Source of the DNA: Phlegmacium glaucopus
Taxonomy: Eukaryota; Basidiomycota; Agaricomycetes; Agaricales; Cortinariaceae
Direction of reading: 5' to 3'
DNA: 64,000 nt
Assembly: GCA_015039465.1 (NCBI GenBank)
Contig: MU130378.1
Coordinates: 2,050,570-2,114,569, forward strand
In this document: positions 1 through 11,280 of the stretch, in pieces
How positions within the stretch are numbered: position 1 is the stretch's first letter
Layout of the letters: each line of letters opens with the position of its first letter
Notes under the pieces: generated by a model
What the model saw: the letters and a program-made list of their open reading frames with translations, nothing else
The model's database searches: none
Told to the model about the DNA's origin: nothing
Program-made: the position numbers and the translations under genes

Positions 1-3000
1 AAGATTTGCAGCTGAACTCACATTTAGAAAGTATCTTGGAATGTAGATTTAAACTTACATTCTACAAGGTTCTCGTCAAGGAGCACTTCATTTTCCCGAC
101 CAGTAGACTGGACATGGCGATTACGGGTTGAGCCCTTCAAGTCAAATATCTGCAGGATCATTTAATTAACAAGTTTCGTCGTTGTGGAACTACATCCCAT
201 ACCTTGCTGAAAGGTCTGTCGTAGCACAAGTTCTCCATTACAAGTAGGTTCATTTGTGTAGACTTCGATTTGCCCGGTCCTTTGTCTTTGCCTGTTTTCC
301 TGAAGGTCAACTTGTAACAACCGAAAACTTTTGCAAGCAAGGTTGGGCGCTAATTGACCAGTTGTCAGAGAAAACGAAAACATCAAACAACCACTAACAT
401 TGGCATGAATTGCTAACGACATATAATCAAAGTATGCAGGTGCAAACGTCTCCATTGTTTGTAGTTCAGTCTTCGATAATTCCTTGGCAATAAAACGATC
501 ATCTTGCCGTGCTATGCATGAGTGATATTCCATCTAATTGGGAGATGTTTTACCTCGAGTTTTCAGGAATGCGGAACCAGACTTTCCACCGCTAGCATTC
601 CATTTTCTACATCTTGATAGCGATTCCACCATGTTTTTTTCGCAGTCATAGGTCCGCCGCAAAGCGTCAAACTGTTCGGGGTAAAGTACTGTACAACTGA
701 TGGTTAAACCGCCACTTTCAAAGGCTTTGCGATGTTGGTCATTGCTGTAAGCCTTGACAAAAGTTAAACCACCTACTGATTGCCCACGGAAGTTTGGACG
801 ATGGCACTCGCAAATCATCCGTTGGATCGGCTGAGTCTGCTGAGTCTACATCGACTACACCCCATGATTCTGCGACCGATTTATCATCGGGCATGAAGGC
901 TTCGCCACCCTCGGTGAGTTTTGCTTCTCTTGCTGTTCTTTTTTCCGCGCGTGACTTAGCAAGCATATCGCGGTATTGTGGAGAACTGGAACAAATCGGT
1001 GGTTACTAACAATCAGCTTGCTGGCAGTAGAAACGCACTCTAAAGCAAGAGCAATAATTGAAGTTGGTTCATCAATACGAACAACCATTGAAGAATCCCG
1101 AAAGATATGTTCGGCGTCACTCATCGGGTCGTCTCCTTCAATTGAATGGCGAGCTGGCTGAGGCCAAAATCCTGAGAGCGCCTTGAGAATGGAAATCCTT
1201 TCTGCTCCATTGACACCTTCCTGATCGGAAGTGGGTGGAGTCAGAGTGGCCTCATGCTTGGTCTTCACAGCTGACAAAAATGGGGAGGGAGGTAAGTGAA
1301 TTTGTCCAGGAGAAACATGTGCGGCATCTCCCGCATCATGACTAGCGGGGGGATTTAAATTGATTATAGGGAATGGATCTGCCAAAGGAACCGTTTCGTT
1401 TGTAGGTTCAGAAGAAATGTGTTCTGATTCAGGAGATTGTTTCTCGACAGGCGGATCCAAAGGCCGTTCTTCTTCGTTTCCTTCGTCTTCATCATCTGCT
1501 CCGCTAAAAGAATCGGAGCTTTCAGAATCGTCACCGATAGCATCCTTGAGACTATCAAGGACTTGGACTTTGGCTCGGGCAGAAGCGACAGGACGAGCTC
1601 TCTTGCCACGGATTACTGCATATCGACTTTTGGAGCGTTCGGCATCACGATTGAGGCGTTCAAAATGCTTGGCGATATTTGGAACTTTTGTACCAGTTCC
1701 TGTTGTCGGTCTCCGGAAGGCCGACTTATTCCCAGCGGTTAATGGAGGACGTGATGAAGGCTTGTCTTTAGAACGACTGGCAGCTCGATTCCTACTTTGT
1801 TTTCCTCCAAGTTGACTAGGTTTAGTTGCCGGCGGAGAGGACGGACGACTAGGTTGAGCATCTTTACCTCGGCCGCTGAAGAATCGTGTCTCGGGAGACG
1901 GTCTTCGAGATGATTCATGAGATTCGAAAGAAGATCCTTTGGGGCCAGGGATGCGACTCTTGTTTGTTTCAGTAGCAGTCCTCCTAGAATGAGTTAAAAA
2001 TCTAGGAGCGGCATTGGCAGCATAACCCTGCTCAAAGTCAGACGTTGAAACCTTCCTGACAGGCATACGATGTCGACTTTTGCTGCGCATTTCCGGACGC
2101 AGGGGAAGTTGAGAGGGATATTCCTGCTCACTCTCCGACATAACGGGACGAGGTGCAAAAGCCGTTTGAGCAAGGTCGTGCACTCCCTGAGCAGGCAAGA
2201 AATTCTGGTACTTTTTTACCAGCTCTGCAACGGTTAAATTTTGAGCAGTACGTCTCGGCAATCGTGACACACGCTGTGTTGATTCTTCAGCAAGCGTCAC
2301 TGGGTCTTGTTCCTGTATAAGAAGGCATGAGTAAAATAACGAACGTAATGTACCTCCCTAGAAATTAACGCTCACGGGAGGGACAGAAGCCTCTGGAAGG
2401 GCAACCTCTTCACGTGCTGCTCCGATTGTAGAATCACTGTCCGGATCTGATTTCGCTTTGTCTTCATGAGGTTTCTGACCGTCAACTACAACATCCACCT
2501 CTGTACTTTGAATATCCGCGGGCTGGTTTTCAGCCTTTTTTTCCAAATCAAAGCCGCTTTCAGGCTCAGAGGTTTCAGAGGCAGATGAAGCAAGCAAATC
2601 TCCATCCATTCTTCCCGTTTTTTCAGATACCTCAGATACACGTGATGGAGACAGGTACGGATTGTCAAAAGCACCAGCCAAATCGTATCTCAGTGGCCAC
2701 ATCGCTCGGACAGAACCAAAGGCTGAAGAAGCTCGTGTACTATTTCTGTTAGCGAGCGTCTGCGCTGGGCGGGGTTTGGGCAGCCTATCAAAATCGATTT
2801 GCCATGCTACGACCTTGTCCTGTCGGTAAGCATGAACTTTGTTGAGGGCAAGAGTATCAGTAGGAGGGGAACTTCTGTATAACTGATTGATCAAACGGCT
2901 GATATCCTCCCTTTCAGCTTCTGCCCTTGTAATTAGTGAGTTGACATCAGCCAACAAACGAGCATCAGTTTTCTCATCTCCAGTAGACGCCTCAATAGTG

Positions 3001-6000
3001 ATTAATTTCAAGTCATCAACAAGACCAGTGTACCATTTCGTGTTACGGCGATGTAGGTGACGAAAGTCAGCATTCTTGATTTCCAGTTGTGTTTCAGGGC
3101 GTACCCGAATTCGGAAGGGAGGGTACACTATTTCATGGAGGACGACGGGATCTGCTTGAAAACGGACTGTCATACCCTTTGAGGCAAAATATCGGATGTG
3201 GTGCTGATAAATGTTGTGTTGGCAACCAGCTCCTTGAACAAGTTTGACATCCGCTGGGTAAAAATGAAGTTCTAAAAACTTCGCAAAAGAATACCTTTGC
3301 ATTTCTTCGGATACGGGGATAAATGGAGTAGCGGAGCCGCATACACGACAAGCACTCCAAGTTGTGATGAGGTCAGGCGACGGGTGGTTCAGCGATCTTC
3401 CAATAATCTGACCATCCCACTGCTCCACAGCAACGAAGAGTCTCGTTTCGTTATGAACGTACACCTTACAATGACGAGCAAGGGGTTGGTCGCACCCTTT
3501 CCCAGTACAAACGGCCTTAGGATCCAGGAATTGGACGAGCGTGTCATTGACGACCTTCTCTATGAACTGGCCAAGAGTAAGGTCGTTCTCGCCATAGAAC
3601 TTGATACGACGTAAACATGGAGCAAAGCACGGACGATGATGGCCTGCATCTGCTGCAGGAATTGTGTATTCCCTAAGATGAATGCATTGGTATTTCTCGA
3701 CAACAAAATCGTCCTGATTTTTGCGGAGATACCACTCCCAAATACGACGGTGTTCTTCATGCTGCCATTTCAACAGCGTGTAGCGGCTTTGGTGACAGAT
3801 GTCAGCTTCTGTTTTCGGGCATTCCGGTTCCTCTGTGGGGTGAAGGTTGCTTCTAGAATGCATCAAACCCCAGCCAGTATTATCCAAGGACGAGTCATTA
3901 GGTAGTCCATGATTAAGTGTGAAATAACATTGACCGTCATCTAGGGTACTCGTCGGTGGCAAGCCATCTTTGGTCTTGGGTGTTGTTGATCGAGCTATTA
4001 CGGGTAGAGCATCTATTTGCGCAATGATGTCGTCTCGCTCTCCACCTTGCTGCGGTTCCGGAATATCAAGAGCGCTAGCCGGCGTGGTAGCTTCTTTTAT
4101 AGTCTCCACTTGCTTGTGTATTGAGTGAAGACGCTCCTCGATCCGTACAACTTCATCTTCCCAAGCTCTCTTGGCATCAATCAACATATTATCCAGTTCT
4201 TTCATTCGACGAATGGGATAAGGAGGCGGAAAGCGCAGAGTCGCAGAAACAGAGATAAACGTATTAGTGTAAGGCTCAAGTGACTCGTCTATTCTCCTGG
4301 TAAGACGCAAACGTTCCGCATCTTCGTTTGGTAAGTCTTGGTCATCGTTACTTTCTGCCACTGGAGCAACCTCTGCAAATCGTACACCGGGCATGAGAGT
4401 ACGGTGGGGCGGGAATGATAGAGAAGGGATCAAAACAGAGGTTGATAAACGATTCAGTTGTAGATGGCGGCTACCGGACGGTGGAATTGCCTGGGCATTG
4501 AAAGAAGGGAGGCTAATGACGGAGTCCTTCCACAAGTGTGTCTCAAGCTTCAAGTTTCGAACAATAAAGGTCAGAAAACGGGTGACCTTCTTGATGCGTC
4601 TCAAGGTTTCAAGGTCTCCACCTCGTAAGATAATTGTGCATCCCATATCCCGATTGCAGCCTTCAAACCGCATATATGTTTTTCGCTGACCTGGGATTAA
4701 AGGGTGATCATAGCTTTGGATGCAAAATCGTGCACAGTGACCGAGCCGTGGTTCCAAAGCCAGTTTATCCATCGAAGAAAACACATCGCCCTGCGTCATC
4801 CTTGAAATAGTCTGGATAGCAGATGGTTTCACCGCACGCGCGACTGCGATGTTGTGCTGAGCCAGAGCTTCTAATGCCAGCCTAGACACGGACTGCTCGA
4901 CCAGAACAACGTGAGGCCGTAATGCTGCTATGCGACTCGCAAGGTTACCCAAATATTCCTTTTCTTGGCGGACTATTTGGCCGAAATGCATATATTGCCC
5001 TTCAACACGGGAAAATTCTAGCGGGAAAGTGACAAGCATAACCCGGGGGTTTGCTTGAAGCCTTGACATTTGCTTGTGGGCGACGTTCTTTGTAATAACA
5101 GCCCCATTTACATATTCAGAATCCCTGGGCGAACCGCCTGGAATTTTCTTGATCTTAACATAGCGTCTGACATCCATATCTTGTCCTTGTCGGTGAGGCA
5201 GTGCCGTAAATGTCATTTCCCGTGCAATACGCAAGGCTAATCGCAATAAAACTTCTTCCCACTCTCTGATGTTGGGGATGCCTTCAATCGACAACATTTG
5301 ACGTAACATGACCCTTAGATGACGCATTGAAGCCAAATTAAGTTCCTGAGCATATCTGTCGAGTTCTCCCTTGAGATAAGAAACTCGCAAGAAAAATAAG
5401 TAGTACTTACGCTGTGCTTTCTCTCCGTGTCCTCCAACCAGGTTCGGCATCGAATGAGGCGTCCAGCCTGCTCTGTACTCTACTACGTATAAAAGGCGTA
5501 GCGATTTCATATTCTCCATAGGTATTTGGGCCTCTGACCCTGCTCATAGTTCGAGGCGAATCTGAACGTTCTGGAGAACCTATCGGGAATTGTATGGAAC
5601 TCGTTGCGTTATCAATCGTGATGGGTTTGGTAGTCGGAAACTCGATTCGGCCATTTGTTTCGGTGGCAGATATGTCTAGATTGAAAGAAGGAACGTGTTC
5701 ATGATCCTTTTCCTCGTCAGGTAATGGTCTTCGAAATGGGGCAGGATTGTCTCGAATAGGTTGCCATATGCCGTCTTCCCCTTCTGCGAAATAGAGCGGC
5801 TCCGGACGTAATGCATCGTCATCTGATCCAAAATCAGGTCGTTTTGTTTCCGCAATAGAGTAGAGGTTGAATGGTTCATCTGTGCGTCCAAACAGCTGGG
5901 AAGCCGCGAATGGAGACTGAGGATGAGCCATATTTGTAAAGGAGTCAATGCCCAGTTGGTGAGCAGGGAACGAGGTAACGGAAGAGATGATCGATCGTCG

Positions 6001-6961
6001 GTCGTCGTCGTCATCTTCCTCGACTTTTGCAAGCTTCTCCAGACATAGATTGCATACACGAACCATGCCTTCAGATCCAAATCTCGCACCCTTTATTATG
6101 TTTGAAGCACAACGAGAACAAAAAATCTGGCCTAGACAACTCAATACTTCTGGCGAATTTTTAAATGGTGACGGCTTACCACAAATACGGCAGTGATGTT
6201 TTCTTCTCCAGGTAGTAAATACACTCTTGCAATCATAACATTCTTTACAATTTTCGTCGTCCATCCAGTAGTCCCTTGAGAGGCCTACAAAATCACTTAC
6301 ACAACTTTGAAGATTTTAGGAGATGTTTCTTACCTTCTCCCCTTAGTCTCCTCATAACCTTAGAGACAGACCCAGACCTGTGAATACTTGTTGAAGTTTT
6401 GATGCTACGAGCATCATCTTGGATTGGGAAGCCTGGAATTGATCCAAAAAGTACGGTGTCACCAAAGTCTACAGCTGGAGAGTACAGCGATCTCTGTGAT
6501 ATCGGACGATCATATTCCGCTGCGTAACTGGGAATCTCCGAATGTGCAGGAGTCAATGACACGAGGGGAGGAGCTGTCTGAGACGGTGCAGCAAAAAGAG
6601 GATTTGGTCGTTCAGAAGCTGTTGTTCTGGACGAAAAGTTAGACCCCAACGGTGCAGTCGTGTAAGAAGGACGCCGAAGTTCAGACACCCCAATCGACGG
6701 ATTGGTGATGTTAGACGAAGACTGAGTGCTGGATGTAACACCAACGGCTGAGGATAATGGGGCCGACAGGGTGTTTTTCATCCGAGAAAAGATGGAGGTG
6801 ACTAGAGTGTACGACGACTGGTCATTATCATCCTCTTCTGAGAACGGGTTGAAGGAGGTAAGACTTGTTACATCGTCCGCTAACTTGGTGCTACTCCTCG
6901 ATCTGGAGGACTGGCCGCTAAGAGACTCCACTACAGGAGAAGACGCAGTAGGAGATTCCAT
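1..6961 (-). CDS. FAB1: Phosphatidylinositol-3-phosphate 5-kinase Fab1/PIKfyve, C-terminus cut by window edge
   Basis: Makes PI(3,5)P2 from PI3P on endosome and vacuole membranes. Seen: the N-terminal exon (6961-6334) is low-complexity; a GT-AG intron (6333-6285) leads into a FYVE zinc finger with RKHHCRIC, split by a second short intron before FCSRC (about 6264-6040). The TCP-1/Cpn60-like domain lies at about 5350-2375, including [16 protein letters not shown]. After an intron (about 2370-2317) comes a Ser/Pro-rich linker, then the PIPK kinase domain from about 1090 to the edge, with [11 protein letters not shown] followed by DDRFIAKEL and the DLKGS motif at 143-129. The gene runs off the left edge before the end of the kinase domain. 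I chose the Met at 6961 because related proteins start shortly before a [15 protein letters not shown] segment; an upstream in-frame Met near 7045 is possible. Domain order is as known for the family. Exon limits are inferred by eye. Confidence 0.93.
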
Positions 6962-7153
6962 GTCTTTCGGCCTTATGCCTTTACCAGTGTATACATTACT
7001 TGAGGCCCGAGGCTGCCTCCCAGTGTTTATTATTGTTAGGTGACGCAATAAATTCGGTTCAAATCACTTGTGATCACTTCTTCAAGGACTCGAGGTTCGA
7101 AGCTAGGTCATACATAAAAGAGCCCTTGAACCTTTACATTTCTGAAAAAAATC
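6962..7153. promoter_or_regulatory. Shared upstream region of divergent FAB1 and CSN2
   Basis: These 192 bp separate the two divergent start codons and must hold both core promoters and 5' UTRs. If FAB1 starts at its upstream Met near 7045, only about 105 bp remain. No clear TATA box was seen. Confidence 0.5.
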
Positions 7154-9171
7154 ATGGATGACGATGATGCCGACTACATGCAAGGAAGCGATGATGATGT
7201 ATGTGCTTAATTAAATTCTTCACGCGACTTCAGTCCGATAACGGCTCTTAGGACTACGGCTTCGAATACTCTGATGGGGAGGAAGGGAACGACGAAGCAG
7301 ATAGTGTTGACGTTGAAAACATGTACTATAAAGCCAAATGTACGTGGTTCATGCTTGGGTACCGAGCCCTCTCCTACCTATTTGCGTCGTTTAGCCAAGA
7401 AAGAAGAAATCCCAGAAGATGCGTTGAAAGAATTTCGGGCAATCGTTGACCAAGAAGAAGAGAAAGGCGATTGGTGTGGCTTACAAACTTCTTGGAGTTC
7501 TCAAACAACTTAGATTGTGCACCAGGGGGTTTAAAGCACTCAAACAAATGACCAAACTACTGTTCCTTGGGCTACACAGACCAAACGACGCCCTAAAGAC
7601 ATATGTCGAACTGCTAACATATACAAAATCTGCCGTTACTCGCAACTATTCAGAGAAGTCGATCAATGGGATTTTAGATTATGTAGGTGGAGGAAAGGGT
7701 GGTGCGGTCGAAGTTAATGTCCTAGAGAAATTCTATCAAGCCACAAGAAAGGCTTTGGAAGAAGCCAAGAACGAGGTCGGTACATTGTATCTCTGCTTGA
7801 TATCGATTACTGAAATCCTTCAAGCGCCTCTCGGTCAAGACCAATTTGAAACTTGCGAAGCTTTGGCTGGATCGCAAAGAGTATATCCGCCTGTCCAAGG
7901 TTAGTTGTAGTTACCTTCCTCTGAGACTTCCTTCCCAGTAAAAAATTCACAGCTTATCCGAGATCTTCACAACGCGACAACTTCGAACAATGAAATTGAC
8001 GATCAGTCACAACGTGGAACTCAGCTTCTCGAAATTTACGCTCTCGAAATTCAAATGTACAATGAGACACGGAATTTCAAAAAGCTGAAGGTATCATTCC
8101 TCTTTATGCCAACCATCCGAGGTGTCTCATTCTACGTGCTGTATAGGAAATTTACAACGCTAGCAATGCAGTGCGCTCAGCCATTCCCCATCCCAGGATC
8201 ATGGGTGTAATCAAGGAATGTGGTGGGAAGATGTGGATGGGTGAACGTAGGGATTTTGCATTCATTCATAGAGGAGCATTTAATTTACTCATCCACCACC
8301 AGGCCAATGGAACAGAGCCAGTGAAGACTTCTTTGAGTCATTTCGCAATTACGATGAAGCTGGGTCACCACAAAGGATTCAAGTCTTGAAGTACTTAGTT
8401 TTGGCGAACATGCTGACTGGCAGTGAGGTCAACCCGTTTGACAGTCAAGAAACCAAACCGTGTGTGATGTTGCTTTCATTGTCGAAAACGCTTAAATTTG
8501 CTTCTAGATATAAGACTGATCCCCAGATAAAAGCCATGACTGACCTAGTAGATGCATACCAGCGTCGCGAAGTTCATCTCGCCGAGAAGATTCTCAAAGG
8601 TCTGTATTCGATATACTACTTCCTTCCTGAAAATTCAGCTGGTCTAAAGATAACCGATCTACCATCATGGATGATAATTTCATTCGTTCATATATCGGCG
8701 AGCTACTTCGCAGTCTGCGTACCCAATACCTTATCGACCTTATAAAGCCATACACGCGACTGGAACTGTCTTTCCTTGCAAAAGTACGTCTTCCCTAAAT
8801 GCTGATCTTCTAGGTGCTAATGATATACCCAGCAACTTAATGTTGAAAGGGAAGAAGTCGAAGATCTCCTAATTGCACTCATCCTGGAAGGCAAGGTAGA
8901 AGGACGTATTGATCAAGTCGGGATGAGACTGGAACTTGACAGCAAGTCAGTCACAGAAGCCGTCCAAATTGCGCTCAACAACTAATTATTTCATTGCTTT
9001 AGACAAAGTCTTGAGAAGAAACGATATGCAGCATTAAACAAATGGACTGAAGCTCTGGAATCAGTTCATACTGCTGTTGTGGGCAAGACAGCTAGCACGG
9101 CACGAGGTGGGCCAGATCCAAGCATGCTTGCTGGAGAGGGTTTTGGACTTCGAGAGGAGATGTGGACCTGA
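7154..9171 (+). CDS. CSN2: COP9 signalosome complex subunit 2 (CSN2)
   Basis: CSN2 is a scaffold PCI subunit of the COP9 signalosome, which removes NEDD8/Rub1 from cullin-RING ligases. The first exon (7154-7198) encodes an acidic start, [15 protein letters not shown], as in known CSN2; exon 2 opens at 7252 with [12 protein letters not shown]. Strongly conserved stretches are [70 protein letters not shown] and, in the C-terminal PCI/winged-helix part, LIKPYTR and [11 protein letters not shown]. The last exon ends with EEMWT and TGA at 9169-9171. The gene is interrupted by roughly ten short introns, so no single open frame covers it. It is divergent from FAB1 and convergent with the mL40 gene. 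Identity is very secure; internal splice sites were only partly traced. Confidence 0.95.
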
Positions 9172-9354
9172 TTCAATAAAATGAAAATTGTATTCCTCTT
9201 ATGCTGCTCTATGTACTGAAGCAAGCAACCATCTTGACGTTATTCGACTGAAAAGGATGATATTCTGGTTATATTAGAGAGCGAGTGGATACTAAAGAGA
9301 TATATGGATAAGTAATTGATACTTAAGAGTAGGAAGCGGACGAACGTACCCGCC

Positions 9355-9921
9355 TTAGATGGGCCGATGGAACGCTTTCCATTCGTATTTCCACCCCGTA
9401 CGTGAAGGTGTCTCCGTCGGCATCCGCAATTCACGAGGGAATAGCCCACGTATTCGGGCCTCCAAAGCTCGCACCTCCGAAGCTTTCATCGTCTTCCTCA
9501 TCGTCATCTCGACGGCACTTCTTGCTCTAGGATCTTCCGGTCTGTTGGCTTCCATATAGAGTCGAGGGTCTATCTCATGCAAAACATCCATAGCCTTCTT
9601 CATGCAATCAAACTTCCTTGCGGTCTCCACCTCTCTCTTCTTCCTGAGGTGTCTTTTGTATAATAGCCATGCACGTTCTATCGTATCATGGGCTTGAACA
9701 GAAGGTATCGCACGCTGTATTGCACGTCCCACATCGGGGCGCCATGTGCCAATTGGTGTTGGACGGTTCCGAATGTTGCTGGGGAAGAGAACGCGTCGAA
9801 TTATATCTCTTTTTGGATCTGAAGATGATTCGTTTGGGACCGCATAATGTCGAATAAATGTAGGAATAATCCGTAGTGCAACTCTGGCTCTGGCTCTACT
9901 TGAACCGACAGAGATAGACAT
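9355..9921 (-). CDS. MRPL28: Mitochondrial large ribosomal subunit protein mL40 (fungal MRPL28 family)
   Basis: Single-exon frame of 188 residues. The N-terminus (MSISVGSSRARARVALRI...) is basic and hydroxylated like a mitochondrial presequence, and it is followed by RHYAVPNESSSDPKRD. The middle has a basic helix, ERAWLLYKRHLRKKREVE, and the end has FPRELRMPTETPSRTGWKYE. This combination, a basic WLLY helix and a TDTP-like GWxYEW tail, matches what I remember of fungal mL40/MRPL28. Its role would be structural, in the 54S mitoribosomal subunit. Its start is 122 bp from that of uL1m, another mitoribosomal gene read the other way. Family naming is from memory; a different mitoribosomal L family is the main alternative. 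Confidence 0.75.
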   Translation of the reverse strand: MSISVGSSRARARVALRIIPTFIRHYAVPNESSSDPKRDIIRRVLFPSNIRNRPTPIGTWRPDVGRAIQRAIPSVQAHDTIERAWLLYKRHLRKKREVETARKFDCMKKAMDVLHEIDPRLYMEANRPEDPRARSAVEMTMRKTMKASEVRALEARIRGLFPRELRMPTETPSRTGWKYEWKAFHRPI

Positions 9922-10043
9922 GTTATTTGCGAAAAGAAAATGTTAAATTTTGTTGCACACAATTTGGTATTTTTCCACGACCAAATTACCAAATTTGGCA
10001 TCAGTAGCCATTGAAGTTGTTCACCGGCCATTGTGAGCACAAG
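9922..10043. promoter_or_regulatory. Bidirectional promoter between mL40 and uL1m genes
   Basis: Only 122 bp lie between the divergent start codons of two mitoribosomal protein genes. The interval contains CAAATTACCAAATTTGG-like repeats (about 9980-10000). Co-regulation is inferred from geometry and shared function. Confidence 0.5.
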
Positions 10044-11181
10044 ATGCTAGATTTGCTGCTCCCTCAGTCCCGACATTCGTCAAAAGTATGTTCCTTCAAA
10101 TTTCCTTGATATAATTACTTATAAAATTGTACAGTGCATAGCTTCCCTAATTCGACAGTTCAATACCTCTAGCCCCCTACAACTCACTCGGCGAAACAAT
10201 AAATCAACCATACGCGTTCCGTCCAAAAAGGCTCTCGCTGCCAAAGCTCGCAGAAAGGCTGCCGTAGCCGCAAAAGAGGAACAAACTCTTTTGAAACTAC
10301 CACTTGTTGATGCCATTGCCGTTCTACGAGTGAGTATAGACAGGTATTACATACGAAAACCCAAATTCAACAGAGTCTAGGCTATCGAGGTTGCGTCGCC
10401 GAAGTCCATCTTTGAGTTATTTATCAAGACCAAAGTCGGTAATGGTCTCGCAGTACCAAGGGGAAGAGTCACTCTTCCAAGAGAAGCAAAATCAAGACCG
10501 GAAGATAAAATTCTCGTGTTTGCAGAAGGACGGCATGCAGAAGAAGCAAGAAAGGCAGGAGCACATATTGTTGGTGGTCCGGAACTCATTGAAGGGGTCA
10601 GTCAATACTGTCTCTGTCTTTCACCATTTTTTTCTAATTGTGTCATAGATTCTCAATAATCGCATCCGAGCGACCACAATTCTCTGTGTACCATCGCTGA
10701 TTCGAAGCATTACTCCAAAACTTGGCCGTTTTCTGGGTCCACTAGGTCTCATGCCTTCAGAACGTCGAGGAACTGTCACAGAAGATATTGCAGGATACAT
10801 TTCACGACTTCAAGGCTCTAGCGAATGGAGAGCCGACAAAGCGGGTAACATTCGTGCTCCAATCGCAGCGGTATGTTACCGTCCCCTTTAGCTCTACTGC
10901 TCTTTTTGAAATACTTGATTCATAAGATGCATTTCCCTGTGGAAGATATTGTGACGAATTTCCGCCATTTCATAACTTCTGTAAAACGTGCCACAGGCAA
11001 TGCGAAAGACCCAGATGCTTCCGACCGGAAACTCAATGCCGGCGGTGCCCGACCTGGTATATATCATCTACGCCCCCTCTGACGACACTTAACTAAATTT
11101 TATCTTTGAATAGTCACACCCATTACGAAAGTTATGTTGAGTTCTCGGCAAGGACTGGGGATTCGAGTATCAGATTATTAG
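10044..11181 (+). CDS. MRPL1: Mitochondrial ribosomal protein uL1m (L1 family)
   Basis: L1-family protein of the mitochondrial large subunit, forming the L1 stalk. Exons traced: 10044-10085, 10135-10329, 10381-10596, 10649-10870, 10927 to about 11056, and a last exon ending at TAG 11179-11181. Each junction keeps the frame. Exon 2 has a lysine/arginine/alanine-rich linker typical of a mitochondrial L1 N-terminus. Exon 3 carries FELFIKTKVGNGLAVPRGRV and KILVFAEG. Exon 4 carries the L1 signature PKLGRFLGPLGLMPSERRGT. The tail has SSRQGLGIRVSDY. Introns are 44-53 nt. The third exon uses the acceptor TCTAG at 10380, since an upstream CAG would give a stop. The gene is divergent from mL40 and convergent with Rsm22. 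Confidence 0.92.
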
Positions 11182-11280
11182 GGGTCGCTGTTAATCTACA
11201 TAAACTTAGATGGAGTATCTGCCTTGGTTTAGATAAATAAATTACTTATTATATCATTCTCTTGATCGTCACAAGGTGGT

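Noticed and set aside
1360..1815. 151-codon plus-strand frame opposite the FAB1 linker
   Set aside because: It is the antisense shadow of a Ser-rich minus-strand coding region with clear FAB1 context on both sides.
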